Positions 1-10,967 of a stretch of DNA of 64,000 nucleotides are shown here, piece after piece. The notes under the pieces were generated by a model, which searched no databases, was not told the DNA's origin, and saw only the letters and a program-made list of their open reading frames with translations. Origin of the DNA: Melampsora larici-populina 98AG31 (Eukaryota > Basidiomycota > Pucciniomycetes > Pucciniales > Melampsoraceae); the NCBI RefSeq assembly GCF_000204055.1, contig NW_006768852.1, positions 189,379 through 253,378 on the forward strand, given 5' to 3'. Each line of letters begins with the position of its first letter. Position 1 is the stretch's first letter. Made by a program: the position numbers and the translations under genes.

Positions 1-1002
1 AACAGAATATTCGGAATGGCTCACATTCCCGTGGTGAGCCTCTCCTGCACACGAACTGTCACCGTTGCGAGTGTCATTGATGGAGAACGAATCCTCAATG
101 TTGGAAGTGTCTCTCGAATTGTCCATCCTGTGAGTGAAACCATGTCAATGATGGTGATGTTGGATGGCGGGACGACTTACTTTGGTGTTTTATCTGCTGT
201 ACAGATCATCCGGTGGCAATTGGTGATGTGGTGTTTGGCAGTGGAGTTCATGGATTCGAGATCATCACGATCCCGGATGGTTGTCACAACACGAATGTCA
301 CATGGGTGAAGTATTAGTTGATGCAATGAGGACCCGGTGACGGTACAAATGTCAGGTACGGGTTGGAACGCGGGCAGTAAATGGTCTATGCAATAGCAAT
401 GCACTGGTCAATGCGGCGGCTGGGCGCCTAATCCCTAGTTATGTAAATGAACAGAGATACTCAAATACTACATTCAGAATCATATTACAAACTTTGTATA
501 GTGTTGATTCATGTCCAATTCCGACATCAAGAGTGTGTGAATAGAGGACAGATAGCATATATGAAATATCTAGACTCGTTGTTGATGTGGTCTTTGACTG
601 GACACACACATTACAAACAGGCACTTTGCAAAATCAAACATCCTTGATGATTTCTTTATTGTCAATTTGCCTGACATTAGCTTGATTGAAATAAAAACAA
701 CCTGATCTTTGATGTTGGGTCCATTTGAATTTGATTTTGAAACATAACATTGGAGATCAAAAAGGCAAGAAGTGAAGGGGTTTTTCAACAATAGGTTTAA
801 CCATGCAAAAGGTGATTTCATAGGTCAATGTTGTCCATTTCAGAAAGGAAGGAGATGTTCTGTATCTATGGCCAAAGTTTCAAACAAGAATAGCAATAGC
901 CTTGAAATTAGATTTTGTGTATATTGATTCCATTTAGTGGGCAAATAATCACCCTTGTATGGATCATTCATTTATGCTGTAATGAGTGTTCATGTACATA
1001 GT
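1..1002. other. no gene recognised
   Basis: Only short open stretches without recognisable motifs or consistent splice sites are seen on either strand. I see nothing to annotate here. Confidence 0.5.
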
Positions 1003-1416
1003 ACCATTTGATGAATATTTGGCAACACATGCCACAATTAAAACCTTTCCAATTTGGAAGTTAATCCAAAGGTTGAGGTTGAATCCTGGTTTTTTGGCTT
1101 TTTCCTTTTACTTTTAGTAGTAAGCTCAAGGTATTACAGATCACTTATGGTGTGATGAGTGGTGACATAGTACCATTTAATGATTTTTGGCAACACATGC
1201 CACAATTAAAACTTTCTCAATTTCAAAGTTAATCCTAATGTTGAAGTTGAATCCATTTTTTTGCTGTTACCTTTTATTTTCATATCACTGCGTAGTAAAC
1301 TCAAGGTATGACTTACAGTGTAAGGTCACACAGTACAATCTGATAATGGTTTGGCAACACGTGCCACAATAAAAAAAATTTCAATTTACCAGTTAACCTC
1401 AAAGTTGGACTTGGAA
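1003..1416. repeat. tandem repeat, about 166 bp x 2.4
   Basis: The phrase GGCAACACATGCCACAATTA recurs at 1021 and about 1189, and a diverged partial copy starts at about 1353, giving a period of 164-168 bp. Copies share the order: GGCAACAC phrase, an AATT-rich tract, GAGGTTGAATCC-like text, a T-rich stretch, then CTCAAGGTAT. They differ by many substitutions and small indels, so the array is old. No coding capacity is evident. Confidence 0.75.
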
Positions 1417-1423
1417 ATTATTT

Positions 1424-2877
1424 TTAGAGTATGTGTTTTTTAGATTTATCATAGTTTTTAGTCCAATTTACAATGTATAGAACACTTATGGCCTGTTCAG
1501 TGGGCCTGCGGAATCCAAATTGACATTTTGGGTAATACGCTCTATAAGGAAAACTTTTTTGTTTGTTGAGATAAACCAAAAAAAGTGCCTCCTTTATTTC
1601 ACTTAAACCTATCCAAAAAATTAAAAATCTCAATTTTTTTCTTGGTCACCTCACCCCAACTTTCACTACTTTACAAGATATAGCAAGTATATCAACATCA
1701 ATGGTCATTGATGCAGGAGAGTTTATTTTTGGTGATACATTTAAAGTCTCCATGACATTGATTTCTGATCATTTTTCATTGATACATCACTAATTTTGGA
1801 GCATTAAATTTATCAACGGTTCAACCGCTTTTCTGGGGTACATACTGTTTCAAAGCTTCATATCATAGCCAATGTCATAGCCCATATCACTTTCCAGAGC
1901 CTCTGACATAAGAAGAAACTCTTACCAAGTTCCACATGAATTTACCTCCTGATCATCTTTTATTAAGCTATCCACAAGTTTAAAGAAGTTTTGGCTGAGT
2001 GATACCACATTTATGTGATATGTACACATTTGGAAATTTCACATCATATTTCATATGACCTTGAAGAACCATGTATCTTGAAAAGAGTAAACTGTTCATG
2101 AAATTATTTTAGCCACGTTTTTTATCATCACACCATCAACTTTGGATCCATATTGGCTGAGGTTTCCTTTTATCAGGTTTGTGTGAGTTCCAAACTATGC
2201 TTTAGCATCCTTATCACCCCAAAGATCCACAGTTATCAGAAATATCTCATACTCAACTCTGTATAAAATTTGATTTTGATCAGTTTTCATTATAACATCA
2301 TCAACTTTGGGAAAGAAATGACCAAGTTATACCCTTTTTGTCCTGGAGGTTTGTATCATTTTGTGAATCTTGCTGCTCGAGACACCATCAAGCAGCAAGG
2401 CCGTGATTTATCCATATAAGTCCCAGTACGGGCTTCTGGATGTGACATCCCAAATTCAACACACGCTTGCACCGTGATTGTCACAGTGTTGGCTTTATTG
2501 GATAACTAAATCCAATAAAGGTTGAATCTCCAGAGCAATGAATTGATTCACGAGAGGCCACAGCTTCATTACCTGAGAAAACATCCTAAGATGTTCTGTC
2601 CGTTGTTGAAGAATCAGAGAGAATATACTAACAGATTTTCAATTGCTTTCAAATGATGGTGATGAATTGTCATGACAAGGAATCAGATTTGTGCACGATC
2701 TGAGCTACACAAACATCAAAGTCTGACGTTATCTTAGCATTGACCCCTTTCCAGAGTGGTTCCTTCCCGAAGGGGTTAGGTCGAAGGTCGGGTTAGAACT
2801 TAGCTCTCCAATACTATATCTTGAGACCGATTTCAACTGCTCTTCCCAATCAATCCAAGAAATAACAACTTTACAAC
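1424..2877. other. no gene recognised upstream of the KDZ element
   Basis: AT-rich sequence with no ORF of recognisable family. The last few hundred bases should hold the promoter and left end of the KDZ transposon, but I could not find a convincing terminal inverted repeat pairing with sequence beyond 6618. Confidence 0.4.
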
Positions 2878-5800
2878 ATGTCAACTTCTTCAATACGACT
2901 ACCTGGTACGCGCGCAAAGAAAAGGGTGCGATTGCCAACTACTGAAGCTTCCAAAGAAAAGGCAAAGCATGACGAGGAGGCCCACAAGTGGTGTGAGGCG
3001 AAGTACGACAGACTCCATCAAGCTCATGTGTCCAACACTACTCCTCCTCCCGCAGACCCAAACCCAAGCACCTCATCAAACAATGAAGAAGTACTAAACA
3101 ACGCTGGACCAGGAGATTTGAACAATCATGATCACAATAACAATCTGATAGACCACGGAGAAGACCACGAGCCAACCGAAGAGGGTACAAACGCTCGCAA
3201 CATTGGACAATTTGTCGCAGGTCGGAATTACACATCTCGAAGGGTTAAAGAAGAGTGGGCTTGGGGACGTAACATCCGGCAGATGTTTATTTGCTGGATG
3301 CGATGTTCTAACATCACATCCGATTGGGGGCACAAGGAGCTATGGTGTCAGGATCATTTCAAGGATGGTATGTGCTACTGCCCAGAGAGTGATAAGTCTC
3401 TGCGAAAGGTTGATATGCTTGACCTGTGTAGTACATGTTATTTTGATTACTGGCATTACTATTCTTATTTGCTGACATATATGTCGGCATCACAGCTCGT
3501 GAACAGAAAACCATCCAATTCTGCAGCTGCACACCCGACCAAGTGCGTCTTATTTCTCAAGGATATTTGGGAGGCTCGCCAACCCATCCACAGACCGCCT
3601 TTTCCTTGAGACTTCTACGAACTTATCATACGTTGTGGAAGCACAAGCCAATAGGTGTACAGCCATTTGCATTGGCCATCGACGAAATTCTGGATGCCTG
3701 TAACCCAGTGATATTGGTCCCCGGGACAAACGAGGTCAGTATTTGATTGATTTGATGATTGTTTCTATTTGGCGCAGGCGCAATACTAACGGTCTCATGC
3801 CTTATCTAACAACATAGCCGCGGAGATGGAGAAGACCTCTCTCTTGTGCAGTCTATGCTTACCGGCAACTACTCAAGATGCGTGAAGATTTGGTCTCAGA
3901 AGCTCTCGATCTGTCACCAAGCGAAGCCCTAGCAAGCATCTGTCCTCGATGCTTTGGACCCGGAGACCGATCAAAGCGAGATGCGGAGCCGGACTTGATT
4001 GTCTGCATGGACGCTAACTTTCAACAACGACGGCACGCGGCGGCGAGTCGGGAATCTGAAGACCTTCCACCACAGATGCCATCTTTGTTTCTACCTGAAG
4101 AAAAGGTTCAACAGTGGGCTGACAGAGCCGCCGCAAGAGCAAGTGCCGAAGAAACAACAGTAAGTTTATAGATCATATGTTTTTGATCATCTACATCGTT
4201 TTTATCATGATCAAACAAATTGGGATGCTGACCCCATTGATTGTCTCGGTAACGAACTAGGACCCTTGTACTGCTCAGCATACAGCAGCTGCAGACACTC
4301 GAACGGGCCACACTTGGCGAGCTTGTGAAGAAACCGGACTTATGGTGATTGCATGCAGGCATGACCAGTGCATATCGTACATTAATATTGTGCGGAGTGG
4401 AGAAAAGTTTGTGTATGAGAATAGAGAGGTCAAATGCATGAAATTAGGCTGACATTAGCTTTCTCTTGTCATGACCACAGGTCTTACTTCGCGCATGCCT
4501 TGCTGGCTTCATTGATCAATCGTACGCAAGAGCCCGAAAAGCCTCCGCAACGCATAGCAGTATTGTATGATATTGGTTGTACGCTGGAGAAGGGTATAAA
4601 GAGAGTATGTACAACTCTTGTTATTACATTTCTTGCCGAGTCTCTTTTGATTGTTTGTTCCTTCTAATCTAAAGCACAATCTATTTACCACCGAGCGCTC
4701 ACATGGCCAGTTGAAGTTTGGAACGAGTGCATTTCATGCATCGGTCCATAGGTGGAGTTGTCAACTGGAGTACAATCCCCGACTCAACATTGGGTGGGGG
4801 TTATCTGATGGCGAGGGGAGTGAGAGAATTTGGTCTTTTAATGCGCCATTGGTACCTCAACTTTGATTTGCAACTAGGCAGAATAGAGTGGATGCCTTAC
4901 ACTTGCGAACGGGTCATAAAAACAATCTTGGAGTTATTAATGCAGGTATGTATGTTCGAGTTTCATCATTTACGTATTCTAAATTAGATTTGCTGATGTG
5001 TATGTATCTGTGGGAAAGCTTGTCTGATGTCAAACAAGTTTGACGAGGTGATTGAGCTTAAGTCGAAGGCTCAAGGGCAACTTCTTGCGATACAGCAAAC
5101 TCATGGTCATACCATGGAATACTGTTCCCTCCAATGGGAAAGACAGCGTACTTGCCAGCTGGAACTAATGGCCATTACTAACCTTCAAGATTTAGAATCG
5201 CGCTTAGGACGTCTCATTACACTTGAGGAGAATTTCCGAGAGGCTCAGTCAGTCTAATCGTGTCTTATTCAGCCTTGAACCTCCTGTATTGACATACAAG
5301 GATTTGGCTTATATCACAGTTCTCGCCTTGCATACCTTCGGTCACAGCGGCGTAGGACATTAACAGAAGCAGAGCATGCTGAGCTGGAGGAACTGCCCGG
5401 GTCTATGGTGGTCTTTGAATCTACAATTGATGAGCTCGTATCGGAGTTAGGTGGAGAGGACTTTCGAAACATGCCGGAAGTTAAAGGTACAGGGTTTTAC
5501 TTTCTTCATCCATGTAGTGACAGTTATTTTATCTAATTAATTATAATTCAAATTCAAGATCCATGTGCACGAGCTCGTTTCCGCATTCGATTGGCAAAGC
5601 AAAACTTGTACGAAGCGAAGGTGGCAGTTGTTGAACATCAGAAGAAGTGGGACCAGCCTGGTATCGGTCAGTGCTGCCCTCTCAACATTGATGATACAAA
5701 CCAACTGACACGTTCTCTGTATAACAGGTACCACAAATCAAGAACGGTACAAGTCAATGATGGTGAAGAAAGAGAAGACATTGAAGCAAAAGTGGACTAC

Positions 5801-6618
5801 TTACGAGCTTCACGTCAATCAGTTTCATACACGATTCCCAGATGAAGAACGATTACAATTGCCCAGTTTACAGGAGATCACCCGACTAAGTCTTGATGAT
5901 ACGTTCTGGAACGTAGGTCATTTGACCCATCCTAACGAGCTTTGGGCCTCGGATGTGCCAACCCAACAAGGTATCCATGCGTTCCGTACATTTCGAAGCC
6001 GTGACGAGGAGGTTAGAAGGATAGCACGGGAGGTTAGAAATGTAGTACTGGAATCTTTGTGAATGGAAAAAAAGCTTGATGATTTAAAGGAAACATCTGC
6101 AATGCGTAAGAGACTCCAAATGAATCAAATGAATCAACGGTCTGCTATACATAGTTGACAGATTGGTCTTGACCCATAATATTCAAGCATGGATTGCAGG
6201 GTTTCCGCATGGCACACGGCCAATCCAAATGGTTCAGAAGGGTGGGATGCTTTCAGAAAAAGCTTGGAACGAGAGCCAAGAGGTTCTCAAATCAGTGCAC
6301 AAATCCTTGTCTCTTACCCACTGTCGCAGGTGGATGGTTTGGGATAAGTATATTAGATTATTACTTGACAAAACAGAGCCTTACTGTGATCAGCCTCAAG
6401 AGCCAAACTCGATTCTCAAGGCTTGCTGGGTGGCTCTAGTGGCAAGGAACCGAAATACCTGGGCTACTTTACTGAGTTCGGTGCCGTATGTGGCTGAAGG
6501 CATAGACGAGGAGGATATGGAGGAGCTACATTTTCCTGTAGCTGATGACGAAGAAATTTACCAAGGAGATCGAGTAGATGTATTGCACGATGTTGGTTTA
6601 GAATGGGTAATGGCATGA
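2878..6618 (+). CDS. KDZ-superfamily (CxC1-type) transposase, 11 exons, one nonsense codon
   Basis: Transposase of the Kyakuja-Dileera-Zisupton group, a cut-and-paste DNA transposase acting in the nucleus. My model joins exons 2878-3427, 3496-3734, 3818-4159, 4261-4406, 4481-4604, 4675-4945, 5019-5247, 5320-5486, 5559-5660, 5728-6058 and 6162-6618; every intron is GT-AG, 67-105 nt, and the total (2958 nt) is a multiple of three, giving 985 codons. Visible motifs: N-terminal cysteine cluster ending FCSCTPDQ, CPRCFGP, first catalytic Asp in CMDANFQQRRH (about residue 328), CRHDQC, second Asp in VLYDIGC, HASVHRWSCQLEYNPR, and the Glu-containing DGEGSERIWS. The only defect is TGA at 4864-4866 (codon 531), where CGA (Arg) would restore the frame. 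An apparent second stop at 6060 lies inside intron 10. Family confidence is high; exact start is less sure. Confidence 0.88.
4864..4866 (+). other. in-frame nonsense codon in the KDZ transposase
   Basis: TGA in exon 6, between VPQL and FATRQNRVDAL, in the same frame. The context is CTTTGA, so a single C-to-T change in CTTCGA explains it. It falls after the second catalytic Asp and the DGEG motif but removes the C-terminal half. Confidence 0.8.
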
Positions 6619-6835
6619 TACATGCTCACATTGTGTACTTGCTTTCATGTAATTACAGATCCATGCTTTGAGGTATTGATGATTTGGTGATGCTGTTGTA
6701 TATAATATAAAAAACAACTGCTTTTCTATTCTTTGTGGGTGGCCATTCCGTGATACAGTGAGGACTTCTTTGTCGTGAGGGGAAGTGGTAATGAGGCGTT
6801 TCTGATTTACTGAGACACAGATCGACAGCCAAATT

Positions 6836-7102
6836 GCAGACGGGTCTGCACAGCACTGATTCGGATGTAGTATGTACATAGGAATCAACACACTGCGATA
6901 GCGCAGATGGATCTGTGTCTGTGAAGCAAGACGTCGGCGAAACAACACAGACGCATCTGTGTCAAAATTGTATATTTGCAGACGGGTCTGCACAGGACTT
7001 ATGTTTGTATGGTGGGTGTGCAGACGGATCTGAGATAGGGCTTATGTATTGGGTATCCTTGACTCGGAGTCCTGCTGTGTTGTACCGATGCAGATGTGTC
7101 TG
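6836..7102. repeat. cluster of six near-palindromic CAGA(C/T)G..TCTG motifs
   Basis: Copies at 6836-6853 (GCAGACGGGTCTGCACAG), about 6903, 6948-6961, 6978-6995 (identical to the first), 7020-7032 and 7090-7102. Each is an imperfect inverted repeat of CAGA/TCTG around a 4-5 nt core. They lie just downstream of the KDZ stop, so they may be subterminal transposase-binding repeats of that element; this is inferred from position only. Confidence 0.6.
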
Positions 7103-7367
7103 GGTATGCATCCTTTTACACTGCTCAAATTTGAAGTAAAAGTTAACACTTGAAAAAAACGGATTGTGACTCGGAATTGTATATTTGCGGTCGTTTTGGT
7201 GTGTTATCGACAATTCCCAACTTATATGCTGGTTAGAAGTGTCTAATGGTGTGATCTGGCGCGTCTGGGGGCGTCTGGGGGGGTGTTTTGGGATCTAAGC
7301 CGTAGAGACAGTACGTCTGTATGGTCGGTTAAGTACCCAGGAATCTGTGGCACACAGGTGGCGGTTT

Positions 7368-9554
7368 TCAGGGTGTTGAACGCTTCTTGGCATTTAGCGC
7401 TCCAGATGAAGGTGTGTTGTCCTTTGTTAGATCGTGTAGTGGGCGTGTTGTTGCTGAGAAGTGGGTGATGAATCGACGATAAAAGTTTGCAAAGCCTATA
7501 AACCTTTCCAGTTCGTTGACGTTCTTTGGTGCAGGCCACTCGGCTACTGCTTTCACTTTAGCTGGGTCCATTTTGACACGGTTGTGAGAGATGATCAGTC
7601 CCAGATACTCGACTTCTGGTTTCGAGAACTCGCACTTCTCTGGTTTCAGCCAGAGTTGTTGCTTGTTCAGTATTTCTAAGATCTTCATCACCACGTCTTG
7701 ATGTTTGGCTCCTTTCTTGCTGTAAACCATGATGTCATCAAGAAAAACTGCTGCGTCACGGCCTATGTGTCCTAGTAATATGTCCTGCATGAAGTAGTGG
7801 AAGAATCCAGGGGCTCCAGTTGGTCCGAATGGCATCGTCAGTGGCGCGAACTGTCCTGACTTGCAAATGAAAGCTAAGATGTCTTCGCAGGCTTCAGCTA
7901 CTCGTAGGTTTCCGTATGCGTTCCGCAGGTCAAGTTTCGTGTACTCGTCCGCGTCTAGCAAGCTGTCCACAAGGTCCATTGTCAGGGGAAGTGGGTACTT
8001 GTTCTTTACCGTAAGAGCGTTAAGTTTGCGGTAATCAAAGCATGGCCTAAGTTTCCCGTCCTTCTTGCCTGTGAATAGCACCGGTGCGGCCCATGGCAAC
8101 GTTGTTCGTCGGATGGTGCCATTTGTCAGTCCTTCATTGATCATCTCGTCTAGCGCCTCGTTCTCAGCTGGTGATAGCGGGATGATGCGGCTGGCTTGGG
8201 GTTCGGCTCCTGGTTTCAATTCCACACGGAAATCGTACTTTCGACGGGGTGGTAGGACCTGAGCTTTAGACTTTCTAAACATGTCAAGGTACCTGTGATA
8301 GTGCGTCGGTACGAGTTCTTCCACGGGCTTGATGATCGTGTTCTTCTTCGCGTCTGCTGCTAGTTTTGCTGAGGTTGACCAGGATGCTTTGGCGGCGTTG
8401 ATGGTGACGTCTGAGCTATTTAGGAGAGGTGTCTGCTGGCTCACTAGTTTCTTGACTACACGTATAGGAGAAGTGGCAAACTCACATTGCGGGGGCTGGA
8501 ATGTATCTTTGCAGATGCTGGCCCCCTTGTCACTTTTCCTAGCGTGCCTCATAGGCTCCTGGGCTCTTGAGGGGTGTGGCGGATTGGACGAGACTGATTG
8601 ATCAGTCGCAATAACAGGCTGGGTTTCAGGTTCCTGTGGGATCAAATGCGATATCGGCTTATCTACTGTCTGAGTACTATCATCATCTGAAGGGTTCCTG
8701 GACTCACATCGCGGGGGCGTCAACATATCCGCTTGGATAATAGCCCCCTTGTCATGTTTCCTAGCGTGCCTCATTGGCTCCTGGGCTGGTGAGGTGGTTG
8801 TCGGATCAGACAAAGTTACTTGTGTAACTGCGGTCGTGGTTGTGAGTATTGGTGTGTGGGGTTTCGGTGTCGGTGAGGGTGGCGGTACATGTCTAATTGG
8901 AAAATGTTCAAGCTTGTCGACTGCTTCAAGCATGAGTGGTGAAGGATCATTAAAAGACTCACGTCGCGGGGATGTTAACGTGTCATTCAATACACACATC
9001 CCCTCGTCACTGTTCCTAGCATCCTTCCATGGCTCCGGTAGTAAAGAAGGGTTGGGTGGATTGGACGAAACCACTAACGTGGTTGCGATGAGTGCGTCAT
9101 TGTTGCCTAAGATTCGTCGTTGTCGCCAGTCAATGAGGTGACCGTACTTGCTGATCCAAGGCATGCCTAGGATGCCGTCGTAGCTGTCTTTGATACGCGC
9201 AATGACAAATCGTGTCGGTTCGGAGTCGTGGTCGAGGTGGAGGTCAACAGCGTGTGATGCCGTGCTGGTGGATCCATCGAATGCCGATATTGTGTGCTTG
9301 CTAGTAATAGCTGACTCACAAAAACCGGTCTCTTTGGCCTTCCACTCACTGATCACGTCGTGTGTCAACCCAGAGTCTAGAAGGAAGACAAAGGGGATAG
9401 GGTCTGGGGATGTGGCTCGGGAAGTTGGTGGCACAGATAAATGAGCATGAATGAATAATCTGGGATCTTTTTCATTGCGTATAACTAATTTACTAGCGCC
9501 GATCATAGTTTCTATACCAACTTCCTTATAGCTCAGGACAGGCACATCAGTCAT
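7368..9554 (-). CDS. gypsy-1 Pol: protease, repeated linker, reverse transcriptase (3' truncated)
   Basis: Retroelement polyprotein. The aspartic protease has LLDSGLTHDVIS (Asp at residue 60; the usual DSGATH has become DSGLTH) and the flap-partner motif DGILGMPWI near 126-133. A Pro/Ser-rich linker at residues 174-360 carries three copies of a motif of the form EP-x-x-x-ARK-x-DKG...PP-x-CE. RT follows, with LRPCFDYRKLN, LPLTMDLVDSLLDAD, LTMPFGPTGAPGFF and the catalytic FLDD (family usually Y-x-DD; gypsy-2 has YQDD). The ORF ends out of frame shortly after RT. Its ATG overlaps the gag stop as ATGA, in the -1 frame. Probably inactive. Confidence 0.88.
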   Translation of the reverse strand: MTDVPVLSYKEVGIETMIGASKLVIRNEKDPRLFIHAHLSVPPTSRATSPDPIPFVFLLDSGLTHDVISEWKAKETGFCESAITSKHTISAFDGSTSTASHAVDLHLDHDSEPTRFVIARIKDSYDGILGMPWISKYGHLIDWRQRRILGNNDALIATTLVVSSNPPNPSLLPEPWKDARNSDEGMCVLNDTLTSPRRESFNDPSPLMLEAVDKLEHFPIRHVPPPSPTPKPHTPILTTTTAVTQVTLSDPTTTSPAQEPMRHARKHDKGAIIQADMLTPPRCESRNPSDDDSTQTVDKPISHLIPQEPETQPVIATDQSVSSNPPHPSRAQEPMRHARKSDKGASICKDTFQPPQCEFATSPIRVVKKLVSQQTPLLNSSDVTINAAKASWSTSAKLAADAKKNTIIKPVEELVPTHYHRYLDMFRKSKAQVLPPRRKYDFRVELKPGAEPQASRIIPLSPAENEALDEMINEGLTNGTIRRTTLPWAAPVLFTGKKDGKLRPCFDYRKLNALTVKNKYPLPLTMDLVDSLLDADEYTKLDLRNAYGNLRVAEACEDILAFICKSGQFAPLTMPFGPTGAPGFFHYFMQDILLGHIGRDAAVFLDDIMVYSKKGAKHQDVVMKILEILNKQQLWLKPEKCEFSKPEVEYLGLIISHNRVKMDPAKVKAVAEWPAPKNVNELERFIGFANFYRRFITHFSATTRPLHDLTKDNTPSSGALNAKKRSTP
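8475..9035 (-). repeat. three PR-RT linker modules with covarying stem (gypsy-1)
   Basis: Modules at 8949-9035, 8697-8780 and 8475-8558 each encode about 28 residues of the same motif. In DNA (plus strand) each also has facing G and C runs: GGGGATGT 8968-8975 with ACATCCCC 8996-9003; GGGGGC 8713-8718 with GCCCCC 8743-8748; GGGGGC 8491-8496 with GCCCCC 8521-8526. Pairing is kept although the stem sequence changes between modules. Confidence 0.8.
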
Positions 9555-10624
9555 TCCTGAGCCGCGCCATTTTTTGACGAGTCCGCTCTTCCATCTCCTC
9601 CTTTGTGATCAACTTCATACTTGGCCAGTTTCTCTTCCAACTCAGCTATACGAACTTGACTCCTAAATTTACTCCTCCCTTTTCCCTTTGATTTATCCGG
9701 GCAGTCGCTTGACATATGACCTTGAACACCACAACTGAAACAACTACCAGTCCTCAATCTCTTAGCTCTCTCCTCGGGTGATAATTTCATCCTGAATGAC
9801 GAGATGTCCATTGCATTCGGGTCCGCTGTAGGTTGGGATACGTTCGTGGAGGGGCCATCAGCTAAAGTGCCGTGCAACTTATTGTCAATCCTGATGGCAA
9901 AGTTTGCGACGTCTTCTAATGATGTGAATTCGGACGGGGCCATTACCATAACGACTTGTACTTCATTCTTAAGTCCTTGTTTGTATTGACTTATCAATGT
10001 GGGCACCTCCCACCCTGTGTTGTAAGCGTGTAGGTTGAACTCATGGGTGTAGGCGGCGACAGATCTGGTTTGTCGAAGAGCGCGAAGGGCTCGTTCAGCC
10101 TTGGTCTTTTTCTCAGTATCGAAGTACATTGCTTTGAAGTTCCTCACGAACCGATCGTAGGTGACAAGGTGAGCGGTGTCAGAGTTGAATAACTCTTTTG
10201 TCATGGGTTGTGCCCATGCACTGGCAGCTCCGGTACGATACGATAAGAAAAACACCACACGAGTTCGGTCGTCCGGAAACAAGTAAGGGTAAGCCATCAT
10301 ATACAGCCCAGTTTGGCTTGCGTATACTTCGGCTGCCGTGCCTTGGGTGCCATCGAACTTATCTGGCGTCGACACCTTAGGACCTTTGGTCGTTGGGGTA
10401 GGTGTTTCACCTTGGGTTGCGGTTTCTACTCCTACTGCAACAGTCGGAGCGGGGTTGGTCGATGCAGGGGTGGGGTTCAATGACGCCGAACATGTATCAA
10501 GGAGTTCAGCTAGGCGGCGTTCAACGTCTTCGCGGGCCAGCTTCTCCTGCTGGAGTGCGATGCGATCTTCGGCTAAGGACGCCGTAAGCTCAGCAAGTTG
10601 TCGTTGCAAGTCTTCCATGCTCAA
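9551..10624 (-). CDS. gypsy-1 Gag
   Basis: Capsid/nucleocapsid protein of 357 aa. An N-terminal coiled-coil-like segment rich in Q, L and E (residues 1-45) precedes a retrotransposon gag domain (VVFFLSYRTGAASAWAQP, then the FNLHAYNTGWEVP region). A single CCHC zinc knuckle, CFSCGVQGHMSSDC, lies near residue 300, followed by a basic tract (KGKGRSKFR). The first ATG gives MSMEDLQ; the second, two codons on, is equally possible. The last codons contain an A AAA AAT heptamer and the stop overlaps the pol ATG. Confidence 0.85.
   Translation of the reverse strand: MSMEDLQRQLAELTASLAEDRIALQQEKLAREDVERRLAELLDTCSASLNPTPASTNPAPTVAVGVETATQGETPTPTTKGPKVSTPDKFDGTQGTAAEVYASQTGLYMMAYPYLFPDDRTRVVFFLSYRTGAASAWAQPMTKELFNSDTAHLVTYDRFVRNFKAMYFDTEKKTKAERALRALRQTRSVAAYTHEFNLHAYNTGWEVPTLISQYKQGLKNEVQVVMVMAPSEFTSLEDVANFAIRIDNKLHGTLADGPSTNVSQPTADPNAMDISSFRMKLSPEERAKRLRTGSCFSCGVQGHMSSDCPDKSKGKGRSKFRSQVRIAELEEKLAKYEVDHKGGDGRADSSKNGAAQE
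9569..9575 (-). promoter_or_regulatory. candidate -1 frameshift heptamer A AAA AAT (gypsy-1)
   Basis: On the minus strand the gag codons read tcA AAA AAT GGC. A -1 slip here enters the pol frame, which is open from this point into the annotated pol ATG. gypsy-2 has the same heptamer at the equivalent gag position. The ATGA stop-start overlap is an alternative route to Pol. Confidence 0.5.
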
Positions 10625-10956
10625 TAGAATACGTGGCGGTATTTCGAGATGGGAATCACGCGGAGTAGTAGAGCGCGGTGGGGAAATCGCTGTGTGTACA
10701 CTGTCCTCGGAAGAATCCGGTTTGTCGTCTGTGGGAATCCTGTAGTGAGGCGTTGTGACTGATCGTCTAAGTTTAAAATAAGCTTTCGAATCTGAGTTTT
10801 GAATGTAAATAAGGTTCGGATCTGAGAAGTTCTTTCTATTACGAGATCTGGGGTATCGGTCTTTGAGCGGTGACTATTCTAGGTTCTGGTTCTGGTATCT
10901 TCGATTGATTCAATAGGTTCTGTTTGGTTTCGAGCTGGAGTCCTTTGGATTAGTAG

Positions 10957-10966
10957 AGACTGCAAT
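10957..10966 (-). promoter_or_regulatory. self-primer-binding site of gypsy-1
   Basis: On the minus strand ATTGCAGTCT begins one nucleotide after the LTR end. It is perfectly complementary over 10 nt to AGACTGCAAT inside the LTR and has no TGG tRNA-type start. The arrangement matches gypsy-2, where a different but equally complementary pair sits at the same places. Confidence 0.75.
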
Positions 10967-10967
10967 A

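Noticed and set aside
6060..6062. A second nonsense codon (TGA) in the KDZ transposase
   Set aside because: A GT-AG intron at 6059-6161 removes it and joins the flanking exons in frame, so it is intronic.
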